From contig CAWIMQ010000002.1 of the NCBI GenBank assembly GCA_963837265.1, forward strand, positions 1 to 64,000: DNA of 64,000 nt. Reading direction: 5' to 3'. This document shows positions 40,990-49,795 of the stretch, piece after piece (the stretch's first letter is position 1; the number at the start of each line of letters is the position of its first letter). Source of the stretch: DATBLE01 sp963837265. Lineage in GTDB: Bacteria; Actinomycetota; Thermoleophilia; Gaiellales; Gaiellaceae. Below the pieces are notes generated by a model. It had not been told where the DNA came from. It ran no database searches and saw only the letters and a list, made by a program, of their open reading frames with translations. Made by a program: the position numbers and the translations under genes.

Positions 40990-42129
40990 TCAGGACACCG
41001 AGAGCGCAGGCGGGCGAACTGAAACGCAATCGAGGTACAGGCGCCGAGTCGCCTCCGCCGTTGCGCGCCACGAGAACAAGCCACTGCGAGCGACGCCTCG
41101 ACTCCGAAGCTCGGCTCGTAACCGGGGGTTCCGGGCAACGTCACTCAACCCGCGAGCGATGTCACTGGTGTCGTCCGGATCCACGAAATATGCCGCGTCG
41201 CCATAGATTTCGCGCAGAGCATCGATTCGCGAGGCCACAACCGGCACGCCGAGCGCCATCGCCTCGAGCCCTGTGAGCCCGAACCCCTCTGCGAACGACA
41301 CGAGGACGACCGCTGTGGCATCGCAGTATAGAGCGGCGAGTTCCGGGTCTGTCACTCTTCCGAGAAAGACGACACGCTCCCGCACTCCGAGTGACCTCGC
41401 CAGCTCGACGAGCGCCGCACGGTATGGGCCGTGGCTTCCCGCAAGAACGAGCTGGAATGCTCGCGTCGAATCTCCTTCGAGCCAAGCAAAGGCTTCGACC
41501 AGGCGCGCGAGATTCTGTGAGGATACGCATTACCTACATAAAGAAGATACGGTCGCCGTACTCCCAACTTGGGTAGCAGGTCCTCTGTCGAGGTCGACAG
41601 GATCGCCGAGGTACCTTCGTACGTCACGGTGATCCCATCAGGATCGACGCCGAATCGATCGATAATCTGTTGCTTCGTAGTGTTTGACACCGTTATTACT
41701 CGCTCGGCCCTCTTGATTGCCCGATGCAGGACAACGCGATACGGGAGTGCCTTCAGGGCTCGCGATGCCGGATCGCGTGGCGACGCACCAATGTCCTGTC
41801 TCAGCAGGTGCGTGAGATCGTGAATTGTCACGACATATCGACCCCGATACGCAAGCGGAACGTTGAAATGGGTGAAATGCATGAGATCGACATGAGCCCT
41901 TTGCAAGATCGTAGGCAGGCGGGACCTGTTCCGAGATCGTGTACCAGCGGATATCTGCGAGTCGACGGTCGACCCGATCCCCAAATCGCTCGAGTGCTCG
42001 ATAGGTCTCTTCGCGGGCGAACAGAACGTATCGCTCGTCCCCACCAAGCTCGATGAGCTCTTGGGCGAGCCGAAGGGCGTATCGGCCGATGCCGCTGTGA
42101 TCGAGCCGTAGATCGATGCCGATTCTCAT
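40990..42129 (-). pseudogene. Glycosyltransferase family 4, two frameshifts
   Basis: Three frames together encode one full GT-B enzyme (about 380 aa). From ATG 42129: MRIGIDLRLDHSGIGRYALR and RRLADIRWYTISEQV. After an apparent extra C in a CCC run near 41929: LPTILQRAHVDLMHFTHFNV and VVTIHDLTHLL. After an apparent missing A near 41516 (PH/KNLARLVEAF): RERVVFLGRVTDPELAALYC, then SFAEGFGLTGLEAMALGVPV (EX7E). Correcting one base at each site gives a normal protein, so sequence error is at least as likely as a pseudogene. Confidence 0.8.
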
Positions 42130-42376
42130 TTGGAGAGGAGTGTGCCGGTGATGCCATTGTACGGAGCGGCGCTTCGAACCTCTCATCGGCGCACGATCGT
42201 CCACAACGTCCCCGCCACGGGTGGAGCGAGTCTCGACTCTGCCGATGGATGCCGAGATCGACTCGCGTGCCTACCGGCTCGATCGCCGATCATCCGCTCG
42301 TGCGACCCAGGCCAGTCGACTTGGCGACCACGGCCTACATCGGCTGGCACACGAAACCCTGGGTGCGACAAAGGCG
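42130..42376. other. Gene-free gap between two GT genes
   Basis: 247 bp on the transcribed minus strand between the 42377 GT stop and the 42129 GT start. No gene is recognised; GC is lower than the neighbours, perhaps marking recent acquisition or a promoter. Confidence 0.35.
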
Positions 42377-43519
42377 TCACCCATGCATCGAGCTCGACTC
42401 ACGGCCTTGGGCCGAGCCGATCGACTCAAGCAGTCGGCAGAGCCGGCGCGCAGTCTCGTCCCACGAGTACGTTTTGACCATCCGCTCGCCACGCGATCGA
42501 AGCGAAGCCCGCAGGGTTTCATCGAGAACGACGCGTTGGATCGCATCCGCCCACACGGACTCTTCCAGTGGCAGGAGCAAGGCACCGGCGCCCGAGACCT
42601 CGCGCAAGGGCGGGATGTCGCTGGCCACCACCGGACAGTTTCGTGCCATAGCCTCGAGAGGAGGAAAGCCAAACCCTTCGTAGAGCGACGGGAAGAGAAA
42701 CGCCAGCGCTCCTGCGTAGAGGCGACCGACCTCTGCATCGTCCGGCTGCGGAACGATGTGGATTCGCTCCGGTCTCCGTGTCGATCTGACCGCGTCCTCG
42801 ACGGCGCGGAGAGCGTCGAGCGGACGCCCCGCGAGGACGAGATCAGCACCCACGTTGGCCCGATCGTACGCCCGTACGAGAAATGGAACGTTCTTGCTCG
42901 CGGTCAGGCTCCCGACGAAGAGGAGATACGGTCGGCTCGGATGGAAGACCCGATGCCCGCCGTAATCCGACCGAACATCAGGTGCGACGTCTACGAGGCC
43001 TGGCCCCGAATGGATGACCGTGACTCTTGTCGGATCGATACCGAAGTGACTGATGAGCTCCTCTTTTGCAAACTGCGATACGGCAACGATTGCCGTGGCG
43101 CGCGGCAAGCTCCAGGGATACAGACGTAGCTTGTAGGCGCGACGTAAAGGTGCGAAGGTCGATCCAACAGTGCGGCGCACGGAAGCGTCGTGGAATGTAG
43201 TTACAAACGGCCGGCTCGGCGCAAGCAGCGAAGCGTTCACATCGAAGAAGTGCACGATGTCGCTCCGGATGAGAGGTGGTGAGAGTTGCTCTGCGAGAAG
43301 TCGTATCGGTCCCGCGAGGCTTCTACGCGTTCCCGCGATTGGCCGGACGCCAATTCGCTGAGCTCCAAGTACGTCGGCGAATGCACGGGTAGTGACGAGT
43401 GTTATGTCCAGCCCTGGAAACTCGTCGACAACTGAGTCGATTGCCCGAGAGAGGGCCGACGTGTACCGCGGGATTCCTGACAGGCCTGGCGCATTCAGCG
43501 CCATGAGGAGTGCCCGCAC
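42377..43519 (-). CDS. Glycosyltransferase family 4
   Basis: A 380-residue GT-B enzyme from GTG 43519 (VRALLMALNAPGLSGIPRYT). The N-domain includes DIVHFFDVNASLLAPSRPFV and TFHDASVRRTVGSTFAPLRR. The C-domain has YLLFVGSLTASKNVPFLVRA, then FPSLYEGFGFPPLEAMARNC with the EX7E donor motif, and DIPPLREVSGAGALLLP. It resembles mannosyltransferases such as WbdB-like enzymes. It starts 11 bp after the stop of the ligase gene and is probably co-transcribed with it. Confidence 0.9.
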   Translation of the reverse strand: MRALLMALNAPGLSGIPRYTSALSRAIDSVVDEFPGLDITLVTTRAFADVLGAQRIGVRPIAGTRRSLAGPIRLLAEQLSPPLIRSDIVHFFDVNASLLAPSRPFVTTFHDASVRRTVGSTFAPLRRAYKLRLYPWSLPRATAIVAVSQFAKEELISHFGIDPTRVTVIHSGPGLVDVAPDVRSDYGGHRVFHPSRPYLLFVGSLTASKNVPFLVRAYDRANVGADLVLAGRPLDALRAVEDAVRSTRRPERIHIVPQPDDAEVGRLYAGALAFLFPSLYEGFGFPPLEAMARNCPVVASDIPPLREVSGAGALLLPLEESVWADAIQRVVLDETLRASLRSRGERMVKTYSWDETARRLCRLLESIGSAQGRESSSMHG

Positions 43520-43530
43520 TGGCAAGGCCT

Positions 43531-44955
43531 TCACCTTTTCGAACTGACCGGGGCGGTACCTCCCGCAGAGGCTCCGATGCCGATCCCGACGAGCAGCATT
43601 CCGAGAAACGCGGTCGGAAAGCCGGTGAACGATGCTCGCGTCACCGCATCGATCATGAGCACGATCACCCAGCCAAGGACCAGCCAGCCGGCTACTCCGG
43701 TGAGTCTTGTCGCCGCGACGCCCAGCACGATGATGCGGGTGAACAGCATGAGCAGAAGGATCAGGCCGACGATCCCGACGTCGGCCACGGTCGCGAAGTA
43801 GCCCGAATCGACCGCGATCGCGCTCTTCGTTGTCTTCGACGGATCCGCCACCACGCCGAACTGCGCACGCTGCGCGGCCGTTCCCACCTTCCCGACGCCG
43901 AGGCCGAACGGAACCTTGGACGGCCGCGAGAACACCGTCGCCCACACCGACGTGCGGCCGTTCAGCGTGATGTACGCGTTTGGCCCGGCCTGGACCGAGT
44001 GCGTCTGGCTGGCACCCGACACCGCCACGAGGAATGCGACGCCCGCCGCCAGGGTGGCCGCTAGCAGGCTGAATCCGACGGCCACGCGCCCGGTCCGAAG
44101 CAGCCAGATCGCTAAGAGGGCAACCGTGATCAGGATCGCACTGCGGACGTAGGAGAGCACCAGGCCCAGCGCCATCACAGACATGCACGCCGTCTTCAGC
44201 GGGCCGCGACGCATCCACCAGAGACCTGCCGATAGGGCGAGCAGCAGAAAAGCCGCGTACGCAAAGGGATCGTCCAGGGTGCCGAAGCTCCGCAGATGCC
44301 CGCCGATCAGCCGGACCTGCGCCTGGTACGAGTAACCCATCCCGACGAGTCGCGCGTCGCCGACGTACTGCTGGTAGATCCCGTAGAGGGCGACGGCCAC
44401 GCCGGTACCGACCAAGGAGATGAGTGCGACGTCGAGCGTCCGCTTCGGGTTCGTGAGCGCCAGACCGGCGGTGAGGAGGATCAGCGGCTCTCCAACCAGC
44501 CGTACCCCCTGCGCCCAGGCGATTCCGTGGCCGCCGCCGGCGATGCTGCCGCCCAGATTGACGACGTAGAGGCCGGCAAACCCGACGACGAGCCAGATCA
44601 GCAGCCTGTCTACGGCGGCCTGGCTCGGATGCCTGTGGCGGTGCAGAAGGGCGACCACCACCGCAATGCCCGCCGCGAGGGTGATGACGTCCTTCACTGG
44701 CCCGAGCCATTCCGAGACAAACACCTTGGCCGTCGGGAGCAACGTGAAGAGGGGAATCGAGAGCCCGACGACGACGTGTGGAACAAGCAGCCAGGCCGCA
44801 ACGAGCGCGGCGAAGGCGATGAGGGCGAGCGAGATGCCGGCTCCGAGCTTCGCGCCCGAGTGCGCCGTCGCGAGCACGGCCGCGATCGTCAAAGCGCCCC
44901 CGCTGACGAGGGGGACAAGGTCGGCGCGCTCGATGCCGTGCCTCATGGCACGCAC
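43531..44955 (-). CDS. O-antigen ligase/Wzy-like polytopic membrane protein
   Basis: A 474-residue protein with about 12 hydrophobic segments. The WaaL/Wzy hallmark region lies around residues 215-285 (HLRSFGTLDDPFAYAAFLLL and SYVRSAILITVALLAIWLLR). A long external loop follows with YITLNGRTSVWATVFSRPSK and VPFGLGVGKVG before the last helices. It either polymerises repeat units or ligates the glycan to an acceptor. The stop of the upstream Wzz-kinase gene is 3 bp away, so the two are co-expressed. Confidence 0.85.
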   Translation of the reverse strand: MRAMRHGIERADLVPLVSGGALTIAAVLATAHSGAKLGAGISLALIAFAALVAAWLLVPHVVVGLSIPLFTLLPTAKVFVSEWLGPVKDVITLAAGIAVVVALLHRHRHPSQAAVDRLLIWLVVGFAGLYVVNLGGSIAGGGHGIAWAQGVRLVGEPLILLTAGLALTNPKRTLDVALISLVGTGVAVALYGIYQQYVGDARLVGMGYSYQAQVRLIGGHLRSFGTLDDPFAYAAFLLLALSAGLWWMRRGPLKTACMSVMALGLVLSYVRSAILITVALLAIWLLRTGRVAVGFSLLAATLAAGVAFLVAVSGASQTHSVQAGPNAYITLNGRTSVWATVFSRPSKVPFGLGVGKVGTAAQRAQFGVVADPSKTTKSAIAVDSGYFATVADVGIVGLILLLMLFTRIIVLGVAATRLTGVAGWLVLGWVIVLMIDAVTRASFTGFPTAFLGMLLVGIGIGASAGGTAPVSSKR

Positions 44956-44958
44956 GGG

Positions 44959-46479
44959 TTACGCCTGGCCGTAGGAGTAGTAGTTCAGGGAGCCCTCTTG
45001 GCCGGGGCTGTCGTTGAGGATCGCGCCGAGCACGCGGGCGCGCCATGAGCGCGCCTGGCGCCCGAGCGCACGCAGGCGCCGCCGGTGGACGTATCCGTGG
45101 CGGACGACGACGATCACGCCGTCGACGCTCTGCGCAAGCTCTGCCATCCCGGCCACGAGGAGCGCGGGCGGCGTGTCGACGATGACGAAGTCGACGTCGG
45201 CCGGCAGCCGGTCGAGCAGGGCAGGCAACCGTGCGAAGCGGCTGGTCGACTCGGTCCGGACCATTCCTCCGGGCATGACCATCAGCGAGCCCTCCGCACC
45301 GTGCACGACCTCGCCGGCGGGGGTTGCGAGCGCCGCCTTCGGCCTGTCGTGAACTCGCGACCCGTTGCCGTTCGGCTCGATGTGCCAGAGCACCGAGCGC
45401 AGCTCGGCCGATCCGGAGAGCAGCTCGTTGACACCGGCGGCGCTGCGCGGGATGCCCACGAACCCGGAGACGGCGGGCTTGCGCAGGTCGAAGTCGGCGA
45501 GCACGACGCTTGCTCCTCGTCTGGACAGCGCGGCGGCGAGGTTCGTCGCCGTGGTCGTCTTCCCCTCGCCGGGCAGCGCGCTCGTGATCGCCAGGTGGGC
45601 GGAGCCCTCGTGGCCGTCGAAGATCTGTGCGACGTTCGCGGCCAGCAGCTCGTACTCGTCGTTGAAGCGACCCCCGTTCCCGCCGAGGACCGACGCCCGG
45701 AGCCGCCGCGGCAGCGACTCGATCGTCGCGAGCACCGGCGCCTCCAGGGCGTCCTCGACGTCGCCCTCACTGCGGACGCTGGTATCGAACAGCTCCCGGC
45801 CGCCGACGAGGAGCAGGGCGACCACCAGCCCGATCACGCCGCCGAGCAGCGAGTCGCGGAGTGGTCGCGGCGAGGTCTTGTCGGCAGTGGGCGCCTGCTC
45901 GACGAAGAGCGTCTCGCCGGCGCTCAGCGTCTTCAGCACCTGGAGTTGCTGGAGCTGCTTCTCGAGCTCGGCGGTCCGCCCCACCTTGCTCTCTCGAGCC
46001 CGGATCTGGGCAATCGCCGCGTCGATCGCGCGGCCCCTGACCTGCGCGCGCCAGAGAGGATAAGCCGTTGCGACGGCATTCACGGAGCGGAGTGCTCCCG
46101 CCGGGCTGCCGGTGGACGCCTTGAAGTCGACGACGTTGTTCGAGACGGTGCCGGACACGGCGTCCATCAGGCTGCGTCCGGTGCCGACTGCACCACTTGC
46201 ACGCCCGGCCGCGTACGCGTACAGGGCGGGGGAGTCGACGAGGTTCTGCTCGGCCTGGTCGACGCGCCCCGGATCCTGGTAGGGCTGGCTGATTCCGAGC
46301 GCCGCCGACCAGAGGTCACCGCCGGTGTTCAGGAGGACGCGGGCGGATGCCTGGTAGCGGGGCCCGGCGATCTGGCGGATCGCGTTCATGGCGACGACGC
46401 CGACGAGCACCACGGCAAGGATCAGCACCGCCGAGCGTCTCAGCACGGTCTTCAGATCTTCGATTCCGCTGCTTCTCAT
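44959..46479 (-). CDS. Wzz-BY-kinase fusion (polysaccharide co-polymerase/tyrosine kinase)
   Basis: A 506-residue chain-length regulator. The N-terminal Wzz domain has a membrane helix (SAVLILAVVLVGVVAMNAIR), a periplasmic coiled-coil segment with QIRARESKVGRTAELEKQLQ, and a second helix (GGVIGLVVALLLVGGRELF). The cytoplasmic BY-kinase has Walker A SALPGEGKTTTATNLA, A' VVLADFDLRKPAVSG and Walker B DVDFVIVDTPPALL. The C-terminal tail SLNYYSYGQA has three Tyr, fewer than in many BY-kinases. It controls export and chain length with the ligase/polymerase and flippase. Confidence 0.9.
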   Translation of the reverse strand: MRSSGIEDLKTVLRRSAVLILAVVLVGVVAMNAIRQIAGPRYQASARVLLNTGGDLWSAALGISQPYQDPGRVDQAEQNLVDSPALYAYAAGRASGAVGTGRSLMDAVSGTVSNNVVDFKASTGSPAGALRSVNAVATAYPLWRAQVRGRAIDAAIAQIRARESKVGRTAELEKQLQQLQVLKTLSAGETLFVEQAPTADKTSPRPLRDSLLGGVIGLVVALLLVGGRELFDTSVRSEGDVEDALEAPVLATIESLPRRLRASVLGGNGGRFNDEYELLAANVAQIFDGHEGSAHLAITSALPGEGKTTTATNLAAALSRRGASVVLADFDLRKPAVSGFVGIPRSAAGVNELLSGSAELRSVLWHIEPNGNGSRVHDRPKAALATPAGEVVHGAEGSLMVMPGGMVRTESTSRFARLPALLDRLPADVDFVIVDTPPALLVAGMAELAQSVDGVIVVVRHGYVHRRRLRALGRQARSWRARVLGAILNDSPGQEGSLNYYSYGQA

Positions 46480-46671
46480 CGAGTAATCGTTCCGGCCGCT
46501 CACGGGACGTGCGGGACGGCGAGGGGTCCCGATTCTAGCGGCGGTCGGCACGCGCACCACTTCCTCGATAGCGGGTTTCGGGGCATTCCGGACGGGTCCT
46601 CCCCGGCCGCGACGCGCCCCGCCCTGAGGTCCACCGACCCGATCATGGTCGACTCCGGACGCGGGCGCACT

Positions 46672-46708
46672 CCCTCGTTCGAGGGAATCACGCCCCCGGT
46701 CGAGGGAA
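46672..46708. promoter_or_regulatory. Repeated TCGAGGGAA operator-like motif
   Basis: TCGAGGGAA occurs at 46679-46687 and 46700-46708, spaced exactly 21 bp (two helical turns). The first copy is part of the palindrome CCCTCG-TT-CGAGGG (46672-46685). It lies in the 300-bp divergent gap between the Wzz-kinase gene and the glycoside hydrolase gene, a good place for a shared regulator. Confidence 0.5.
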
Positions 46709-46780
46709 CGTCGTTCCGAGAAGCGGGGGGCCTCCCGATAACTGACGCGGCAAGCAAACGGCGTCACAAGGGAGGATACC

Positions 46781-49291
46781 GCGAAGCCGCGCACCGTCTT
46801 TACGGCCCTGCTGGTTGTCGTTCTCGCGGTCGCCGGCACGGCAGCCGGCGCGGGCTCGGCCTCGGTCAAGGGCAGGCCGGCGTTCACCGTCTCGTCGCTC
46901 GTCGGCGGGACGGCGCTCGCCGGCGGGACGACGCTGTCCGGATCGGTCACCTGGCAGGCGACGGCCAGCAGCACGCCCACCAGGATCGAGTTCCGGATCG
47001 ACGGGGCACTGAGATGGACGGAGCAGGTCGCCCCGTACCAGTACGACGGCGATCCGTACGGGGCGCTCGACACGACCAGCCTGAAGGACGGGAAGCACAA
47101 GCTGCAGGTCAAGGCGTTCTCCCCCGAGGGCCGCAAGACGTCCAGGGCGGTGAAGGTCGTCGTCGCGAACCACCCCCCGGCCTCCTCGCCCCTCGCCGTC
47201 ACCTCGAGCATCGCGAACGGCGCCACGCTCAGCGGCTCGGTCACGTGGACCGCCTCGCCGAGCGGCGGGAAGATCAGCAAGGTCGACTTCCTGGTCGACG
47301 GCACGGCCAGGTGGACCGACCGGTCGGCGCCGTACAGGTACGGAGCTGACGGGACGCAGCTCGACACGACGAAGCTCGGCGACGGCAGCCACAGCTTCGC
47401 GGTGAAAGCGTCCGCCAAGGACGGCCGGACGGCCACCGCCTCCAGCACCGTCACCGTCTCGAACGCCTCCGCACCACCGCCGCCGCCGCCGCCGCCGCCA
47501 CCGCCGCCGCCACCGCCCCCGCCCCAGCCGCCGCTCACCGTCACCTCGAGCGTCGCCGACGGCGCCACCCTCACCGGCCCGGTCACCTGGACCGCCTCGC
47601 CCAGCGGCGGCACGATCAGCCAGGTCGACTTCCTGATCGACGGCACCGTCAGCTCCACCGACCCAGCCGCCCCCTACCAGTACAACGGCAGCGGCCAGCT
47701 CGACACGACGACGCTCGCGAACGGAACGCACACGCTCGCGGTGAGAGCCTCCGCCGCAGACGGCCGGACGGCCACCGCCTCCAGCACCGTCACCGTCTCG
47801 AACGCCTCCGCACCGCCGCCGCCGCCGCCGCTCACCGTCACCTCGAGCGTCGCCGACGGCGCCACCCTCACCGGTCCGGTCACCTGGACCGCCTCGCCCG
47901 GCGGCGGCACGATCAGCAAGGTCGACTTCCTGATCGACGGCGCCGTCAGCTCCACCGACCCAGCCGCCCCCTACCAGTACAACGGCAGCGGCCAGCTCGA
48001 CACGACGACGCTCGCGAACGGAACGCACACGCTCGCGGTGAGAGCCTCCGCCGCGGACGGCCGGACGGCTACAGCCTCGAGCTCAGTGACAGTCCAGAAC
48101 GGAACCACCGGCAGCGCGCCCAGTCCCTCGGGGTCGATCCCGGCGCCCGGCGGCGTTGCACAGATCGGCCAGGCTCTCACGGCGGCGCCCGGCACGTGGA
48201 CGGGCACTCAGCCGATCACGTACGCACTCCAGTGGCAGCGCTGCGGCACTTCCTGCACCGACATCGTCGGGGCGGTGAACTCGACGTACATGCTCACGAC
48301 TTCAGATGCTGGCTCGACGATACGTGTCTGGGTGACGGCGACGAACGGCGTCGGCTCGGCCTCCGCCGCAAGCGCGGCGGCAGGGCCCGTGCAGGCGCCT
48401 TCTGGCGGAAGCGGCACAGGGTGGAACGGCTTCGTCGGTGTCGACGCGTACCGCGCGAGCGATTTCGCCCAGATCGCCGGCATCGGGCTGAAGCGCGTCC
48501 GGATGGACAATCCGAGCGCAAGCACGATCACGCTTGCCGGCAGCCATGGAATCGACGTGTTGCCGATCGCCGATTACGAGCCGTGGCCCGATCTCAACGG
48601 TGGCAAGGGGGACAAGTACCCACCCCTCCCTCAGTACTACAAGGCATGGGCGGATCGGATGATCAGCCAGTGGTCGTCGCTTGCCAACCCGCCGGCCGCA
48701 ATCGAGGTCTGGAACGAGCCGTGGCTCTCCAGCTTCTGGCAGCCGGTCCCGGATCCAGTCGCTTACTACAACCTCGTCAGGATGTTCGCGACTGAGGCGT
48801 GGAAGGTGTGGCCGAACGTCAAGATCCTCGTTTCCGCAGACACTGTCGGCTCGACGAACAAGACCGGAACGATCCTCTGGCGTCAGTATCTGCTGGCCGC
48901 AGACACGGACGGGTTCCTGAGCGACCCGAGGATTCAACCCACCACCCACAACTACGTCCAGGACAGAACGCCGACGACAGTGACGTCGCAGCCCTGCTAC
49001 TGGGACCTCGATCGATTCAAGTGCGCCTACGCCGACTTCAAGGCGCACGGCCATCCTGATCCGCAGGTGTGGGTGACCGAGTACGGCTGGGAATCAGATG
49101 TGGTCGGCGAGCTGAATCAGGGCGCCTACGTGAAGCAGGCTCTCTCGATCTTCGACTCGTCCGGCATGGTCGCGGCCGCGTACTGCTTCTACCTCAAGAC
49201 GAACGACTCGTGGTCGTACAACTGGCTCCGAACCGACAATTCCCCCAAACCAGTAGTCGCGACAATCCAAAGCCTGCTCGCCGGATCCTGA
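46781..49291 (+). CDS. Secreted multi-Ig-domain glycoside hydrolase (clan A-like)
   Basis: An approximately 836-residue exported protein. Signal-peptide-like KPRTVFTALLVVVLAVAGTA is followed by four Ig-like domains of about 90 residues, each with TSSxAxGATLxGxVTWTASP and VDFLxDG motifs. Domains 2 and 3 are separated by a 17-proline run, and domains 3 and 4 are nearly identical. A fifth beta domain (ALTAAPGTWTGTQPITYALQ) precedes the catalytic TIM barrel with acid/base AIEVWNEPWLSS and nucleophile VWVTEYGW. No ATG/GTG/TTG exists in frame before 47150; the expected start at 46781, 6 nt after GGGAGG, reads GCG. It probably trims or releases the polysaccharide. Confidence 0.75.
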   Translation, partial: AKPRTVFTALLVVVLAVAGTAAGAGSASVKGRPAFTVSSLVGGTALAGGTTLSGSVTWQATASSTPTRIEFRIDGALRWTEQVAPYQYDGDPYGALDTTSLKDGKHKLQVKAFSPEGRKTSRAVKVVVANHPPASSPLAVTSSIANGATLSGSVTWTASPSGGKISKVDFLVDGTARWTDRSAPYRYGADGTQLDTTKLGDGSHSFAVKASAKDGRTATASSTVTVSNASAPPPPPPPPPPPPPPPPPQPPLTVTSSVADGATLTGPVTWTASPSGGTISQVDFLIDGTVSSTDPAAPYQYNGSGQLDTTTLANGTHTLAVRASAADGRTATASSTVTVSNASAPPPPPPLTVTSSVADGATLTGPVTWTASPGGGTISKVDFLIDGAVSSTDPAAPYQYNGSGQLDTTTLANGTHTLAVRASAADGRTATASSSVTVQNGTTGSAPSPSGSIPAPGGVAQIGQALTAAPGTWTGTQPITYALQWQRCGTSCTDIVGAVNSTYMLTTSDAGSTIRVWVTATNGVGSASAASAAAGPVQAPSGGSGTGWNGFVGVDAYRASDFAQIAGIGLKRVRMDNPSASTITLAGSHGIDVLPIADYEPWPDLNGGKGDKYPPLPQYYKAWADRMISQWSSLANPPAAIEVWNEPWLSSFWQPVPDPVAYYNLVRMFATEAWKVWPNVKILVSADTVGSTNKTGTILWRQYLLAADTDGFLSDPRIQPTTHNYVQDRTPTTVTSQPCYWDLDRFKCAYADFKAHGHPDPQVWVTEYGWESDVVGELNQGAYVKQALSIFDSSGMVAAAYCFYLKTNDSWSYNWLRTDNSPKPVVATIQSLLAGS
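47530..48100 (+). repeat. Tandem near-identical Ig-domain repeats inside the glycoside hydrolase
   Basis: Two units of about 290 bp encoding Ig-like domains 3 and 4 differ at few positions at DNA level (for example SPSGGTISQ versus SPGGGTISK). Each is preceded by a proline linker (17 and 5-6 prolines). This marks recent duplication or gene conversion. Confidence 0.8.
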
Positions 49292-49795
49292 GCAGCGATC
49301 GACGGCGCCCGCCCACGCCTCGCACCTCGGAAGGCAAAGTCGCTGGTCTCCGCCGCTGCGCCGACTCTTTGGCACGCGCCTGGCCAGGGAAGCGGGCTGG
49401 TGCCTGCTAGTCCCCGCCGCGCGCCAGTCCGTGCCTCCGAACCTCTATGATGCCGCCGCCAGGGGTCGAACCCGTACAGTGTCTCCCATCGCGGTTTAGC
49501 GACGCGAGCCTCGCCTGATCCCCCACACCATGCGGCGGAGGATGGCGGGGTTGTAACGCGCCGCCTATGCTGGCGGACGAGGCTTGAATGCGCTTCAGTT
49601 TGCGACGCCACTCGAGGCTGGCTTCGGCCCGGTGGCGGGGAGGGGCGCCGGCGCCCCGCGGGGACGGAGTGGTGCTCGTGTGCCACCGGGTCGCCGACGT
49701 CGAACTCGGCCAGCCTCGGGTGGCGATCGCGCCCCGGCCAGCTGGCCTGGGCATGCTCACCGTCAGCCGAGCTGGATTGACGATGGTGGCGTGAG
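49292..49795. other. Gene-free 504-bp stretch
   Basis: No ORF on either strand resembles a known protein. A GGGTCGAACCC-like T-arm motif near 49462 is not part of a complete tRNA. It may hold promoter elements for the flippase gene, which starts at 49796, but no clear box is visible. Confidence 0.4.

Noticed and set aside
42377..45046. A single 889-residue minus-strand protein
   Set aside because: The N-terminal half is a shadow of the O-antigen ligase gene; only the C-terminal 380 residues from GTG 43519 are a real GT4.
44959..47658. An 899-residue minus-strand protein with a poly-Gly region
   Set aside because: The upstream half is antisense to the Ig/polyproline hydrolase; the true Wzz-kinase begins at ATG 46479.
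49440..49530. tRNA gene on the minus strand around a GGGTTCGACCC motif
   Set aside because: Only a T-arm-like piece and a partial acceptor match can be drawn; no proper anticodon stem-loop or D-arm.
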